This document shows positions 23,924 through 36,200 of a stretch of 64,000 nucleotides of DNA, piece by piece; the stretch's first letter is position 1; every line of letters begins with the position of its first letter. Source of the stretch: Omphiscola glabra (taxonomy: Eukaryota; Mollusca; Gastropoda; Lymnaeidae). The notes beneath the pieces were generated by a model that saw nothing but the letters and a program-made list of their open reading frames with translations, was not told the DNA's origin and did not search any database. The position numbers and the translations under genes are program-made. The stretch is from positions 10,503,674 to 10,567,673 of the forward strand of contig OZ024811.1 in assembly GCA_964017045.1 (NCBI GenBank). Reading direction: 5' to 3'.

Positions 23924-26232
23924 ATATACATTTATATATAATATATATAATTGTCTTAAACTTAATCAGTATAGTAGTATCAGCTTAGGCTTAGACAGAC
24001 TATACAATGTGACAACACAATGTGTAGTCAGATACATTTTTATTAGTCAAGTACCTTTAAGCCTATGTTATTTGACATTCAACATTGTTTGTCAATTGTG
24101 TAATTAAAAAAATAAAATAAATGCTTTACTTTAGTATACTATTATTTATTTTCTGATTTAGTATCATAATTATGACAGATAACACTTAAGTTAATGCCTT
24201 AAGAATTTTGTTAAAATTACATGCAAACAAAAAGTATTTATCGATTATTACAGTTAAAGTTACTATTTATAATACTAACTTACTATTAATTTACAACCAG
24301 TGTCCAAAGTATTGTAAAAGTAAAAGTGAAACTGAAAGTAGTAAATAAACAAGCCATTCTATACATAACTAGTATAACTCATGATTATTATTAGGCGATT
24401 GGACCCATTTTTCAAAGGAGTTAATTATTTTTTAATCTTACTCAATTGGCTTTGCTTGTACATGTAAATGTAAGGAACATTTTCTGGCACTACTTGATGA
24501 ATGTTGCCTCCAAAAGTAAACGCAGTTTCCTAATGTTGCCCATTGAAGCAATTTAAGCCTGGCTTACATTACTGCAATGCTGCCACTGGTGTTTTTAAAA
24601 AATCCCAAGATTTAGTTATTAATTTCCCCAGACACAGACCTACTATTTTCAAGACAGACTGCAGGGATGTTAAATAAACTACGAATTTAAATCATTTTCA
24701 ATTTTAACAGAATGATTTGTAAAAATGATAAAACTTTACGAAACATAAGGCTGTCATTCAGATTGCGTCGCTGGAGTTGGTGTCACCCCTTGCGATAAAC
24801 CCTTAAATCTTAAAGTCAAACTTCAGAGGGCTGGGGAACCATGCAGCTAGTGGAGAATAGCAACATTGACATGGGCCTCGGGTTCCAACTTAACTATCTC
24901 AATGTATTAGCTAATTTCAATTTCTCATATTTATTGTCTGCATTTAATTTGTATTTGAACCATTAAAAAAAAATAACTATAGGAATTTATTTGATGAAAA
25001 TTCAAGGGTACTTCATGTGAACACTAGGGGACATTGTACTTTCTATTCTATTCATCAGTATAGGAACTGCTCATTCCTGCCAAAGACAACCAGGAATGAA
25101 AACACGCTTCCAAAAGGAAGAGTTGAGGCGACATCACTTGACACATTTGCGTCTATTGGCTCAGGCCTTCCAACCCCCTCCCTGTGCATGATATCATCAC
25201 TAAGTAGCCCTTGCAACCATTGAACTATCCTCATCAACACCAGGCACAGAAACATTGCAAATCCTATCTACATGCATAGGAGCCAGAATGATCAGTAAAT
25301 TCATGGTGGGCCCTTAATATATAGAAGCAAAGTTAACCTCCTCTTTTCTCTAGCAACCCACAACCCACATTCTATATCTTCTAATCTATGAATGTGTGGA
25401 GATGCCTGAGATGTCATTATTAGTCTGAGGGCGGGGAACTAGGAGGGGGTGGGGACGCCCGGAAGCAATTCCGTGGTGTATTCCATCAAAAATTTCCTAT
25501 GGGAGATCACTCTGTTAGCCCTCCTATCTCATTCTAAGTAATGCCATATGCAGCCATCCGCTAACTGAGGGGAGGGCTGGCCACATGTGGACAAGTGTGA
25601 GCAAGGGGGCAGCGGTTGGAAAATATGCGCTTGTTTAGGCGAAAGTCCTTATGAATTAACCCTTTAAGCGCAACACAGATCGAAAGGAAATGGCGGAATA
25701 AAAAATAAATAAATGGATATGCACTATATGGGAGACTTTCTAATTAAATATTTTGAAGCGAAGCAAAAGAATAATTCAATTTGAAGAAAAAAAAATATTC
25801 CTTTCTATAAGCTTGTAACAGTTTGACTAAGGTGGGACGAAGAAAAAAAAATCCGAACCTGGCTATATTATTCCATGAGCTACGTAAGTATGAAAATACA
25901 TGATTAGTGTTTACGGAAATAGAAAATTTCAACAAATAACTTATACTATCTACTAAGACGGCTAAATGATTAGGCAATTCATTATACTTTCCAGACATTG
26001 ATGGTATAGCGATCTAGTCTGATTAGACCTACATGTTTCTTTGGTTTTTTAGATATTTTCATAAAGTTATCAAAACGTAACAAAACATAATATATTTTTA
26101 GAAATTTATTATAAATAAAACAATTTGCATGAATCAATAAATCGGTACAAAACAGGAACTAGGTCTGTGAATGAAGGCAGAGGCCATCTTCTTTATATAT
26201 TAACGTAACAAAGAGCTTGAATGATTCAACGC
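23924..26232. other. Region upstream of the coiled-coil gene, little recognisable
   Basis: This lies upstream of the minus-strand coiled-coil gene and so may hold its promoter and 5' UTR. A TATA box or initiator could not be assigned. A minus-strand open stretch at 25055-25255 has coding-like composition but no domain I know; one small piece of it is proposed as the end of the ARM-TIR gene. Confidence 0.5.
25200..25229 (-). CDS. Tentative terminal exon of the ARM-TIR gene
   Basis: Exon 27339-27273 ends in phase 0 without a stop. An acceptor ending TTGATGAG at 25230-25231 would add DSSMVARAT and a TAG stop. The phase fits and the upstream tract is pyrimidine-rich, but the exon is short and nothing else supports it. 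Confidence 0.3.
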   Translation of the reverse strand, partial: DSSMVARAT

Positions 26233-26624
26233 AATGGACTACGATTAGTCACTTCCTTGTTTTGTCACGTGATACGTACCAGCCATTAGTAGGCTTTCTG
26301 CTACACATAACAACACATAACAACAGATAAACAGCTGATCAGCCATTGCCATTATCATTAATTCTAAAGCAAAATGTTTGTCTCCATCAGCGCTTCCCCA
26401 GTGTTTATTAAAATTTTACTTTTCAAAATATTCTTGAATACACGCGTTTCTTTAAATGACATTCAATAAATGTGACAATAATTATAATTCAGTTATGATT
26501 AAAGGAAGAAAGTTGTTTGAAGAAAAATTTGTGAGCGACTAGTGTGTTGCAGACAGCCTACCGGAAGTATTACTTGTTTTTACACGTATCACGTGACAAA
26601 ACAATCGACTAATCGTAGTCCATT
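26233..26624. mobile_element. 392-bp inverted-repeat element (copy 1)
   Basis: Ends AATGGACTACGATTAGTC and its reverse complement bracket the element. Each arm also carries TTGTTTTGTCACGTGATACG or its complement, so each end holds a CACGTG palindrome. A second copy of nearly the same length lies at 48955-49339. No coding capacity; target duplication unclear. Confidence 0.85.
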
Positions 26625-26628
26625 ACTT

Positions 26629-26788
26629 GGCACCTAAATTGGTCCTTGACCTTTGGGTTAATGAAGTTCGTCTAAGATGGCGCCTAAATTGATCCTTGAC
26701 CTTTGGGTTAATGAAGTTTGTCTAAGATGGCGCCTAAATTGATCCATTGACCTTTGGGTTAGTGAAGTTCGTCTAAGATGGCGCCTAA
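26629..26788 (+). repeat. About 51-bp tandem repeat, three copies
   Basis: Three units share CTTTGGGTTAATGAAGTT and end with TCTAAGATGGCGCC. The repeat abuts the right end of the 392-bp element. Confidence 0.85.
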
Positions 26789-26944
26789 TCTCAGGATATC
26801 AAAGAATGTAAAGTGAAATTGTTTCTTGAGAGCTTTGTGATAGCTTCGGGGATCCTGATGAGGGAATCGTAAAAAAACTATATGAATAAAAAGTAAATGA
26901 AAGTCACGTACATTGATATGTAGCCAGAAATATTGGCAGGAAGC

Positions 26945-27085
26945 CGTGGGTAATCACAACAGTTGACAAGTAGCCACAAAAATATGACAGGTAACCATAA
27001 CTATGGACAGTTAGCTCCAGCAAGGGACAGGCCGTCACAACTATTGACAGTTAGCCAAAACAATGGACAAATAGCCACACAAATT
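26945..27085 (+). repeat. Degenerate repeat with unit near ATGGACAGTTAGCCAAAACA
   Basis: A roughly 21-bp unit (GACA, 2-4 bases, TAGCCA, then A/C-rich) recurs about six times. Confidence 0.6.
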
Positions 27086-27272
27086 AATATGATTAACGGA
27101 TACAAACATGAAAGGAGACTCCAATGTGGCACCAAAATTGTCCCCCACCCCTTTTTTTTATCCTGTAATTTCACTAGGCATCACATTTTTATATCAATTA
27201 TAAATTAATGGACATAATTAACCACGTGAGAGGAAGTTGTTCTAAAGTTAACGACCCTTGATGTGTACCTAC

Positions 27273-30200
27273 CAGTTCTCGCGTTCTCCTCAGTTGCCAT
27301 AGCAACTCTCCGTTTAAATTGGAAAATTCTTCAGGAAACCTGGGAAACAGAAAAATGACACAATGTCGGGTTTGAGGATAAGGGAGTGAGAGATGAGGAC
27401 AACAGTGTGAGATCTGAGACCCAGGGCGCGGGAGCTGAGGACCAGGATTTAATAGCCGAGGACCAGGTGTAAAAGCCGAGGACCACAATGTAAGAGCTGA
27501 GCATCACAATGTGAGAGGTGAGGTCCACAATTTAAATGTTTGGGACCACAATGTTGACGTGAAACTCTTGCAGTAAAGAGAGTAATTACTGCGCTTTTCA
27601 TACGAATCCTTCTTTAGTTTTGGGGAAAACACATACACATATGAAGGGAAAAATTCAATCTTTTTTTATGTGAGGTAGTAACAACCATTTGTACAATGAA
27701 CGGTTGTTTAAATCCGCCGTAAGAGGACTTTGCGGGTGTTGGGAGGCCGAGTCAATTCCAAGCTGGTGGACTGGAGTTCGATCCCAGGAGAAGCCCACAC
27801 AAGCAAAAACATCACCAGCACCCCTGGTGGATGGTACTAGTTTACCTTGGATGGCACCCCAGTTGGATGGTACTCGTTAACCTTTAACCTTGGATGGAAA
27901 CTCATCTAAGTAAAGGAAAACTCTGAATTCAAACTCGGAGATGACGTCCCGTAGGCGGTATGACGATGACACAATGAAAATTGCGGAAACTCCTGCGACG
28001 CTGCTGGTGCCATCCTGTATCATCTGTTCCCTTGGGTTATCACAGATGTGTATGAAGAGGTGATTTTTCTGTCTATGGAGCCAGCTTATCCTTCAAAAGA
28101 AAAGTCCCCGTCCTTGTGATTTCGTCCTGCGAAGTCTGCACCACATTGTGAAGGAAGGGTGAAAAAACAACAACAAAAGTAATGGACTTTGCAGGGATGT
28201 AGTGAATTTTTACTTTTTGTTGAAGATGACCACATTATAAATACTTTAGTATTTGACAAGTACGATGAAAACAGAAGCTAGTAGCGAAATGCTGAAAGAT
28301 GATTTTCCCACTATCAAATGGCAAGAGTATATAAAGCCAAATTTACGTGTGGTTTTTACCATGTTACTAATTAAATCAACAAACTAAATAATTGCCCGTG
28401 AATTAAAAAAAAAACAACAAAGAAAATCAAAACAAAAAAAAACCCAGAAATTTATATCTTTTTCTATATAAGTCGTCACTTTCCCTCACATTGCGTGTCT
28501 GTTTTCTGTATTCCTATATGGCTAGCCGTACAGTTGACTTACTCTTGAAAACCTTTTGAGATGAAAAGTTCCTTGATGACGTCGAAAGTAAAACTAAAAC
28601 AGTGTTGCTTACTCCCCGTGACTTCCGGAACAGCTGGATTCAAACAGGAAATGAAAACAAAAGGGTACAAGTTCAGAGGTCAGACAAAAAATGTCAACAA
28701 AACCAAATAGAGCTACCCATGATAAAAGATTAAACATTTTCTCAAGAATATAACCCAAGGGCAGAAAATATTCCGAAGGAAAGGTTTAATACGGGGGTCG
28801 TTCATAAATGAAGTCCGCAAAAAGGAGAAGGTGTGGAGACAACTGCGGACAAGAGGGGGGGGTGGAGGGTGTACAATGTTAATCCACCAACTCAAGAAGG
28901 TAGATAGGGAGGGTAGTTAGTTAAATACGGGAAAAAGGGGGGGGGGTTTAGAAAAGACACCATTTTTATTTTTGGGCGTACCCCATAAAGATCCATTAAC
29001 TTATACTATCTATCGTTATGACAAAAATATGGCTTACTCACACACATTTGGGAAAATGATTAAATTCAATAAACATAGTAAAAGTTGTTGAGCCCGGAAA
29101 AAGCTTGTTAACAAAATTTACAAACAAAAGTTGGGCGTAAAAATTCTTTTCATTGTTTCAACTTACGTGCTGGTACTGTCGGTCGTTGAACATCACGTCC
29201 AGATTGGACAACCTTTAGCTCTCTCAGTAGACCCTTGAAAATTGAACATTGACAGAGAGTGAGTCACAACACATTGACAGGGAGTGGGTCACAACACATT
29301 GACAGTGAGTGGGTCACAACACATTGGCTGGAAGTGAGTGACAAAACGTTGACAAGAAGACAGTCACACCACATTTACAGGAAATGATTCCTAACACGTT
29401 GACAGAAAGGTAGGTAATCTTACCACGTTATAGGAAGTCAGTCATAACATACTGATGCAGAACCAAACGTTCCTATTATATTTAGGGTGAATGCTTCCAC
29501 TACTATAATAGCGTGTTTCACCTGCTCAGTAACGTCTTACCATTTTGGCAATTTCTCACTTGTTTGGGAATGCCTCACCGTCTCGGAGTGTCTTACTGTT
29601 AAGGTGTCTCATATGTTATATAGTGTCTCACCTGTTTGGGACTGTCTAACCTGTTTTATAGTGCCTCCCCTGATTGAGATTGCCTCACCTGTTTGGGAGT
29701 GTCTCACCTGTTAGGGAGTGTCTCACCTGTTTGGGAGTGTCGAAAGGATATTTTCCGCTGAAGTCAAAGAAAAGCCTCGACTCCAACAATGCTCCCAGCC
29801 AACCATCAGGCTGGTATTTAAGCTGAACAAGAAGTGGGATGTACTGCTTCTTACGCTGGTAGGTGTAGCCGGCCTCTAGGTGGACACGAATAAAACAACA
29901 TAGACTGGAGTATGACGACTTATATGGAAAGCCGTAGCGTGACCAGAGGCGTAGCAACGGCTTGGCATTGGGGCAGTTGCCGAGGGCGCCGGCCTGCGCC
30001 AGTGCAAAAGTGCGCCGCTAAATCTCTAGTTTTAAAATTTTTATTATTTAAAAAATGAATTAGCCAAGGGCGCCAAAAACCCAGTTACGTCTCTGAGCGT
30101 GACCCTCAAATATGCGAGGCCTCCTTCAGCCGCATGATTTGAACGGCCCATATAGGCATGTGAACATACTATTGAACACTATCAACATTGAGTAGATGTA

Positions 30201-33200
30201 CATGCTGACCTCTACGTGAACATGTAAATAAAAATCAAAACTATTAGACTAGGTTTATGACTGATCTATATATTATTATTACCTTATAACCATGACCTAT
30301 ATTATGTCAACATATAATTAAAAATAACTACTTAGACTAGAAGCATAAATGGCCTTGATGTGAACATATGAATAAAACACAATAAGATTATTAGACTAGG
30401 TGTATGCCTGACCCATAATTGAACATATAAATAAAACACAATAAGACAGACTAGGTTTCTGGTTGATCCATACTTAAAAAGATAACTTAAACGTGTCAAC
30501 AGACGGACTGGGATGAACTAGTTGAAGGGTGTACCAATATTTTTTTTAGAGTTTGAGGATCATTGGAAAACAAACGCACATGCCATCGACGGATCCTAAC
30601 CTGTTCTACAGTTGGGGCTCTGCTTGTACCCGTCTGACATACAAATGAGCACCACCCAAGAGTTCTCGACGGCTCTGCCCATGGACTCTAACGTTGAGCC
30701 ACCCATCTCCTCCCAGTCGACCCAGATAGTGTAGCCAGCCTCCTGGGGGTAGTCAGGTGAAATAGGTTTATTTAGGGGAGATATGTTTATTAAGGTGATA
30801 TATTTTTTTATTAAGGTGGTATAGCTTTATTAAGGTGAGATATGTTTATTTAGGTGAGATAGGTTTACTATGGTAAGATAGGTTTATTAAGGTGATATAG
30901 GTTTATTAAGATGAGATATGTTTATTAAGATGATATAGGTTTATTATGGTGAGATATGTTTATTGAGGTGATATATGTTTATTTAGGTGAGATAGGTTTA
31001 TTAAGGTGAGATATGTTTATTGTGAGATATGTTTATTAAGGTGAATATCTTTATTAAGGTGATATAGCTTTATAAAGGAGAAATTTATCAATATAGATGA
31101 TACAGGATACACTCAAAAGTTATACGATTATTTCATGTTTCTTATGATTATTGTAGGCGTGATATGATTATTTTAGGTGACATACTATTAATTGAGGTAT
31201 GATAATATTGAATCAAATGTGTTATAATTAATTAAAGAGTAATATGATTCAATCATCCGTGATAGATCTATTCGTTAAATATACGATTAAGTTTGATGTC
31301 ACTTTACTGAAAGATTCGATTTGTGAGTCACGTGAGTGATTGATTAGACATTAAAAGAAAATTTACCACAAGAAATGCATGAATCTTTCTGACCAAGTCT
31401 TTCTCCTTCCACGAGTAGCTGATGAAAATGTGTTTATCAACAACATCTGGGAATTGGGAAATTATGTCAAGAATCAATTTTAAAATAGATTTCATCAATT
31501 CGAAAATGTTTAACATGAATATCAAATATTATTTATATAATTATTATATCATATACATTTTTAAAAAGAATCTTATCTCTTTGGAGAAATAAAAGAACAT
31601 AATAATTATTTATTCTTACAGGTCACAAGAACCACCAAAGACTTACCTTTCGACTCGACCTTTCTGTCAATGTTTCCTCTTATCACCCACAATGCTCCCT
31701 CGACGTTTTTCCTGACCGTCGCATCTTCGCTTGATGCAAGTTTTTCTATGGCATCCACTAAACCTAAACGAGGCCGTCACAATACATGTTAAAATAAAAA
31801 GTCGATTGGAACAACATTTAAATAAAACAAGGTTTAGAACAAAGGCATAGATTAAAACAGCTGAGAAATTAAAAAAAAAAAATCCAACGATCTCTTACAT
31901 CAAAACCATTGTGGCTGCAACATAGAGGCATATCCTGTGCGAAAAGCAGCCCCTCCCTGGCTTTTCATGTGTTTCCTTTTTGCAAATCCCGTATTTGTAA
32001 CTTGTAACAATACAAAGTAATTAAAATAAATAATGAATCACTTAGGTCGCTGGAATATAAAAATAAAGCCTCTAAGATTCAGAGGACTCAATGTATTTTT
32101 GCATAAATTAGAGTGTAGATTCTCTCACACGGGTATTCAATAATAGTGGTTTATGTCCTGTATACTTGCTTGGATATTCACTAAAAGATGTCCATAATTA
32201 TATATATGGGTATTCAATAATAGATGTCCATGCCCTGCATAAATACCTGAGTATTGTCAATGTTTTGTATCATTACCTGGGTATTCATTAAATCTGGGTA
32301 TTCATTAAATGGCTGGTAATATCTTGTATAATTACCTGGGTATTCAATGATGGCTGTCCGCGCCTTTTCATTGAAAGCTAACGTCCAGATGCATTCAACG
32401 CAAGCAGCTTGTTCTAAGACGTGGTTGGAATTGAGGACGTCAATAAACACGGACAGGGCGCCCTCTTCCACAATCTAAACATTAACAAAATGCAAGTTAA
32501 TGCTATTTAAAAAAATAATGTACTCAATGTATTGTTTCTAACATCAATAAAGCCTGAGAACTATTAAAAATTTCATGAATATGTTATCGATTATAAAACT
32601 TTGTATAATTTAAGAGAAATATATTTGTTTATAAGCACGATTTTAAAGTGCATATTAGTTATTTTTGAGTTTCTTGATTTTGACAGAGTTGAAAGTTTAG
32701 TTTTCTTAGTAAAAATATAAAAGCCCTACAAAAACAATGTAAACTCAGTTAACAGTTGCTTTCATCTGCTGATCAATCATCCATTTATCACATCCACTCT
32801 CCCCATATATTCATTTATTTATTCTCCCCATCCATCCATTGGCCATCCACTTTTCATAATTTATCCACGTATTTATTCGTCCAACAACTTTCCCCATCTA
32901 TATATTCATCATCCACCCATCTACACCTCCCACCCAATCGTCCGTTTGTCCAACTTTGCACAAAAATAATCCTTAACGTTTTGATTACCTTTTCCTTATT
33001 GACGTCATTGACGGCCAGTTTTGCTAGGCCCAACATCAAAGTCCAGGCCATGTAACCGTATCTGTTTCTCCTGTCCACTTCATTTGTGATGGCCTCTCTT
33101 AACCACATCACGCAGTTCCTTATAACTGTATCTGGAGGTCGATAACAAACGAACCGGTAAGTTATTGATTTAAAAAAGAAAAAAAAATATCAATCCGCCT

Positions 33201-36200
33201 TATGAAATACTATTTGTTTCCTAAAAAATATAAAATGTTTAAAAATATTTCAAGCAAAGAGTTTATTTCAGACACAAGAGGAAGCATACTATAAAAACAT
33301 ATAAAATGTAAAGTATCTTCAATAAAACTCTAACCAGGTACATCAATTAATAAAGTTGGACGTTTAAATAATTGATTATGTCAAAGCAATCAGGAGATAA
33401 CACAATAATCAACCAGTATATGGCCCAATCAGGAGATAACCCAACGATCATCCAGTATATGGACCAATATTGAGATAACAACAGTCAGCCAGTATATGGA
33501 CCAATAAGGAGATAACATAAAAATCAGCCAGTATATGACCCAAACTTGAGATAACATAACAATCAGCCAGTATATGGCCCAATAGGGAAATTAATTGGTT
33601 TGGCCAACTGGTCAGAGTGCCTGTCAATGAACATGCTTTTAGTTCGCCCTGCGCATGCGAATTTGACCAACTTGAGCAGTAGCCTTTATTTGAGCTGTAT
33701 TTTGTTTAAAGTGAGGAAGATTTTCTCAATTCGCCAGTCTCACTCCCTCGTCCTTTCCTACTTGATCCAGTGGCAAGACTTAGTCAAGACGCTGGAAATA
33801 GTCCAGAATGCAGTTTCTTGTGTGTCTGTATGCGTTCCCCGTCGCAGGAGTTGTCGAAATTTTCATTGTGTCAATGTCATACCGCCTACGGGAATCCATG
33901 GGGGGAGGGGGGTAATTTTAGAGTTTGCCTTCTATAAGATGAGTTGCCATCCGATGTTAATTAACGAGTACTCCTATCAACCAGGGTACAGGTGTTGGTT
34001 TTGCTTGCCTATAGTCCTGTGCCGGAGATTGAGTGCCAGTTCATAAGCTTGTGATTGACTCGGCCACCCAGCAAGCTTACAATAGCAGGAACTCTAGTTC
34101 CATGGCCAGAGGAAGATCACGCTTTCAGTGGATCGACTGTGTTAATGACACCATAAAAGTCCACAGTGAGACCTCTCAGCGGTCCTCACACCCCTACATG
34201 TGAAAGCCAACGGTGGGAGCTGACCCCCCCCCCCCCCCCCAACGGTAGGAGCTGACCCAAGAACAACAATATAAATTTTAAAAAAATAATAATAAAAATA
34301 AATAAATAAAAGCAAGACTCATTTTAAGACGAGTTAAAGTTAAAGTTAAACCCACTCAAAAGTAGAAAATAATTCAAAATTTCTTATTAAAATGCATAAC
34401 GCAAAGAAAGTTTGTGCAGAATTGTAGAAAGGCACCATTTTAAGCCAAGCGATTTGAATGAAATGTAAAAGAAAAGTAAATACATTTTTTAAAAAAGTTA
34501 AAATTTGTTAGTGCATAAACTTGTTTTAAAAATTATTTTGTACTTGTCTTTGAAGGAAATAAGTTGTCTTAAATTTTGTACTTTTGTTACAAAAAAAAAA
34601 AAAAAAAATCAGTTGCTTTCCACATCATTCCCCACCCCAACACCCCGCCCCCCTCTTCCCAGCACAACCGCGCTGTCCCAGTAGCCACTCAGATGCGACC
34701 CAACAAGTCAGCACGAGTCATACGCAATCAACCGAGTGAGAGGGTCACGCGGGACAACAACAACAAAATAATGCTGAATTTACCTGAAGCCTTTGTGGGT
34801 GGAGAGTAAGTTTATGATATAATAATAAAAAGAAGTTTATGGAACTATACCCAGCGACTGACCAGTTTTATCCATCAATTTCTCGCTCTCTGCCTCATCC
34901 ACGATGTAAGCCGTCGCCAGCATGGACGATACCTTCATCACTTCATCATCAGCATCAAAATATTGCACCAGAACCTTAGGAATGTGCGATGAATATAGCA
35001 TTAAAGATATACAGAGCAAAATGAAAATACAGTGCAACACGAGAAAGTGAGTCTCATAATATATATATATATATTGCTTCTGGTGTGTCCTAATTCCTTT
35101 TCGAAACCGCCTTCCTCACAACTTCACATGTATTTTTTATTTCAATAGAACTAATTGAAAGAAGGCTGGCATGCATGACTTGTGATCTCAGGTAAATTTA
35201 GGGGGAGGTGACTATTATATTAATAAAAAAAAAAAAAAGAGCCATGGGTATGGAATAGAACTGTCTGTAGAGCTTTTTCTAAAAATACCCGGACTGGGTG
35301 TTAAAAAAACAACTGCACCCGTTTTAGCCCTAGTATACAATATTTTGGGAGGAATGCTCGCATAATATACCAATTCACGTTATATCGTACCGCGTCATAG
35401 CGGGGGTTCCACTTCACCTTAATAAATGAACCATATTTAATTGTGTTTTCAATGCACACAATACATTTTCAAATTAGGAAGGAATACAAAAAACTTCGGT
35501 TAATTTTGGGAAGAATGGAAGTCAAAAGTTTGGTACTGAATGAGTGGTGGGTCACATGAATAGAAGTGGGCAACATGAATAGAATTGGGCAGCATGAATA
35601 GAAGTGGGCAACATGAATAGAAGTGGGCCACATGAATAGAAGTGGGCAACATGAATAGAATTGGGCAAAATGAATAGAAGTGGGCCACATGAATAGAAGT
35701 GGGCCACATGAATAGAAGTGGGCAACATGAATAGAATTGGTTCACATAAATAGAAAGGAGCCACATGGATAAAAGTGGACCACATGAATAGAAGTGGGCA
35801 ACATGAATAGAATTGGTTCACATAAATAGAAAGGAGCCACATGGATAAAAGTGGGCCACATGAATAGAAGTGGGCAACATGAATAGAATTGGTTCACATA
35901 AATAGAAAGGAGCCACATGGATAAAAGTGGACCACATGGATAGAAGTGGGAAACATGAATAGAATTGGTTCACATAAATAGAAAGGAGCCACATGGATAA
36001 AAGTGGACCACATGGATAGAAGGGAACCACATGCCTAGAAGTGGGCCACATGAATAGAAGTGAGCCACTTGAATAAAACTGGGTCACATGAATAGAATTG
36101 GTTCCATGATTAGATGTGAGCGTCATGAATAGAAGTGAACCACATAAATATAAGTGAGCCACATGACCTAGAAGTGCACCCCATGAATAGAAGTAGTCAC

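Noticed and set aside
27730..27795. Functional tRNA gene
   Set aside because: A-box and B-box-like segments are present, but no cloverleaf with a proper acceptor stem could be drawn, and the unit continues into a SINE body shared with other copies.
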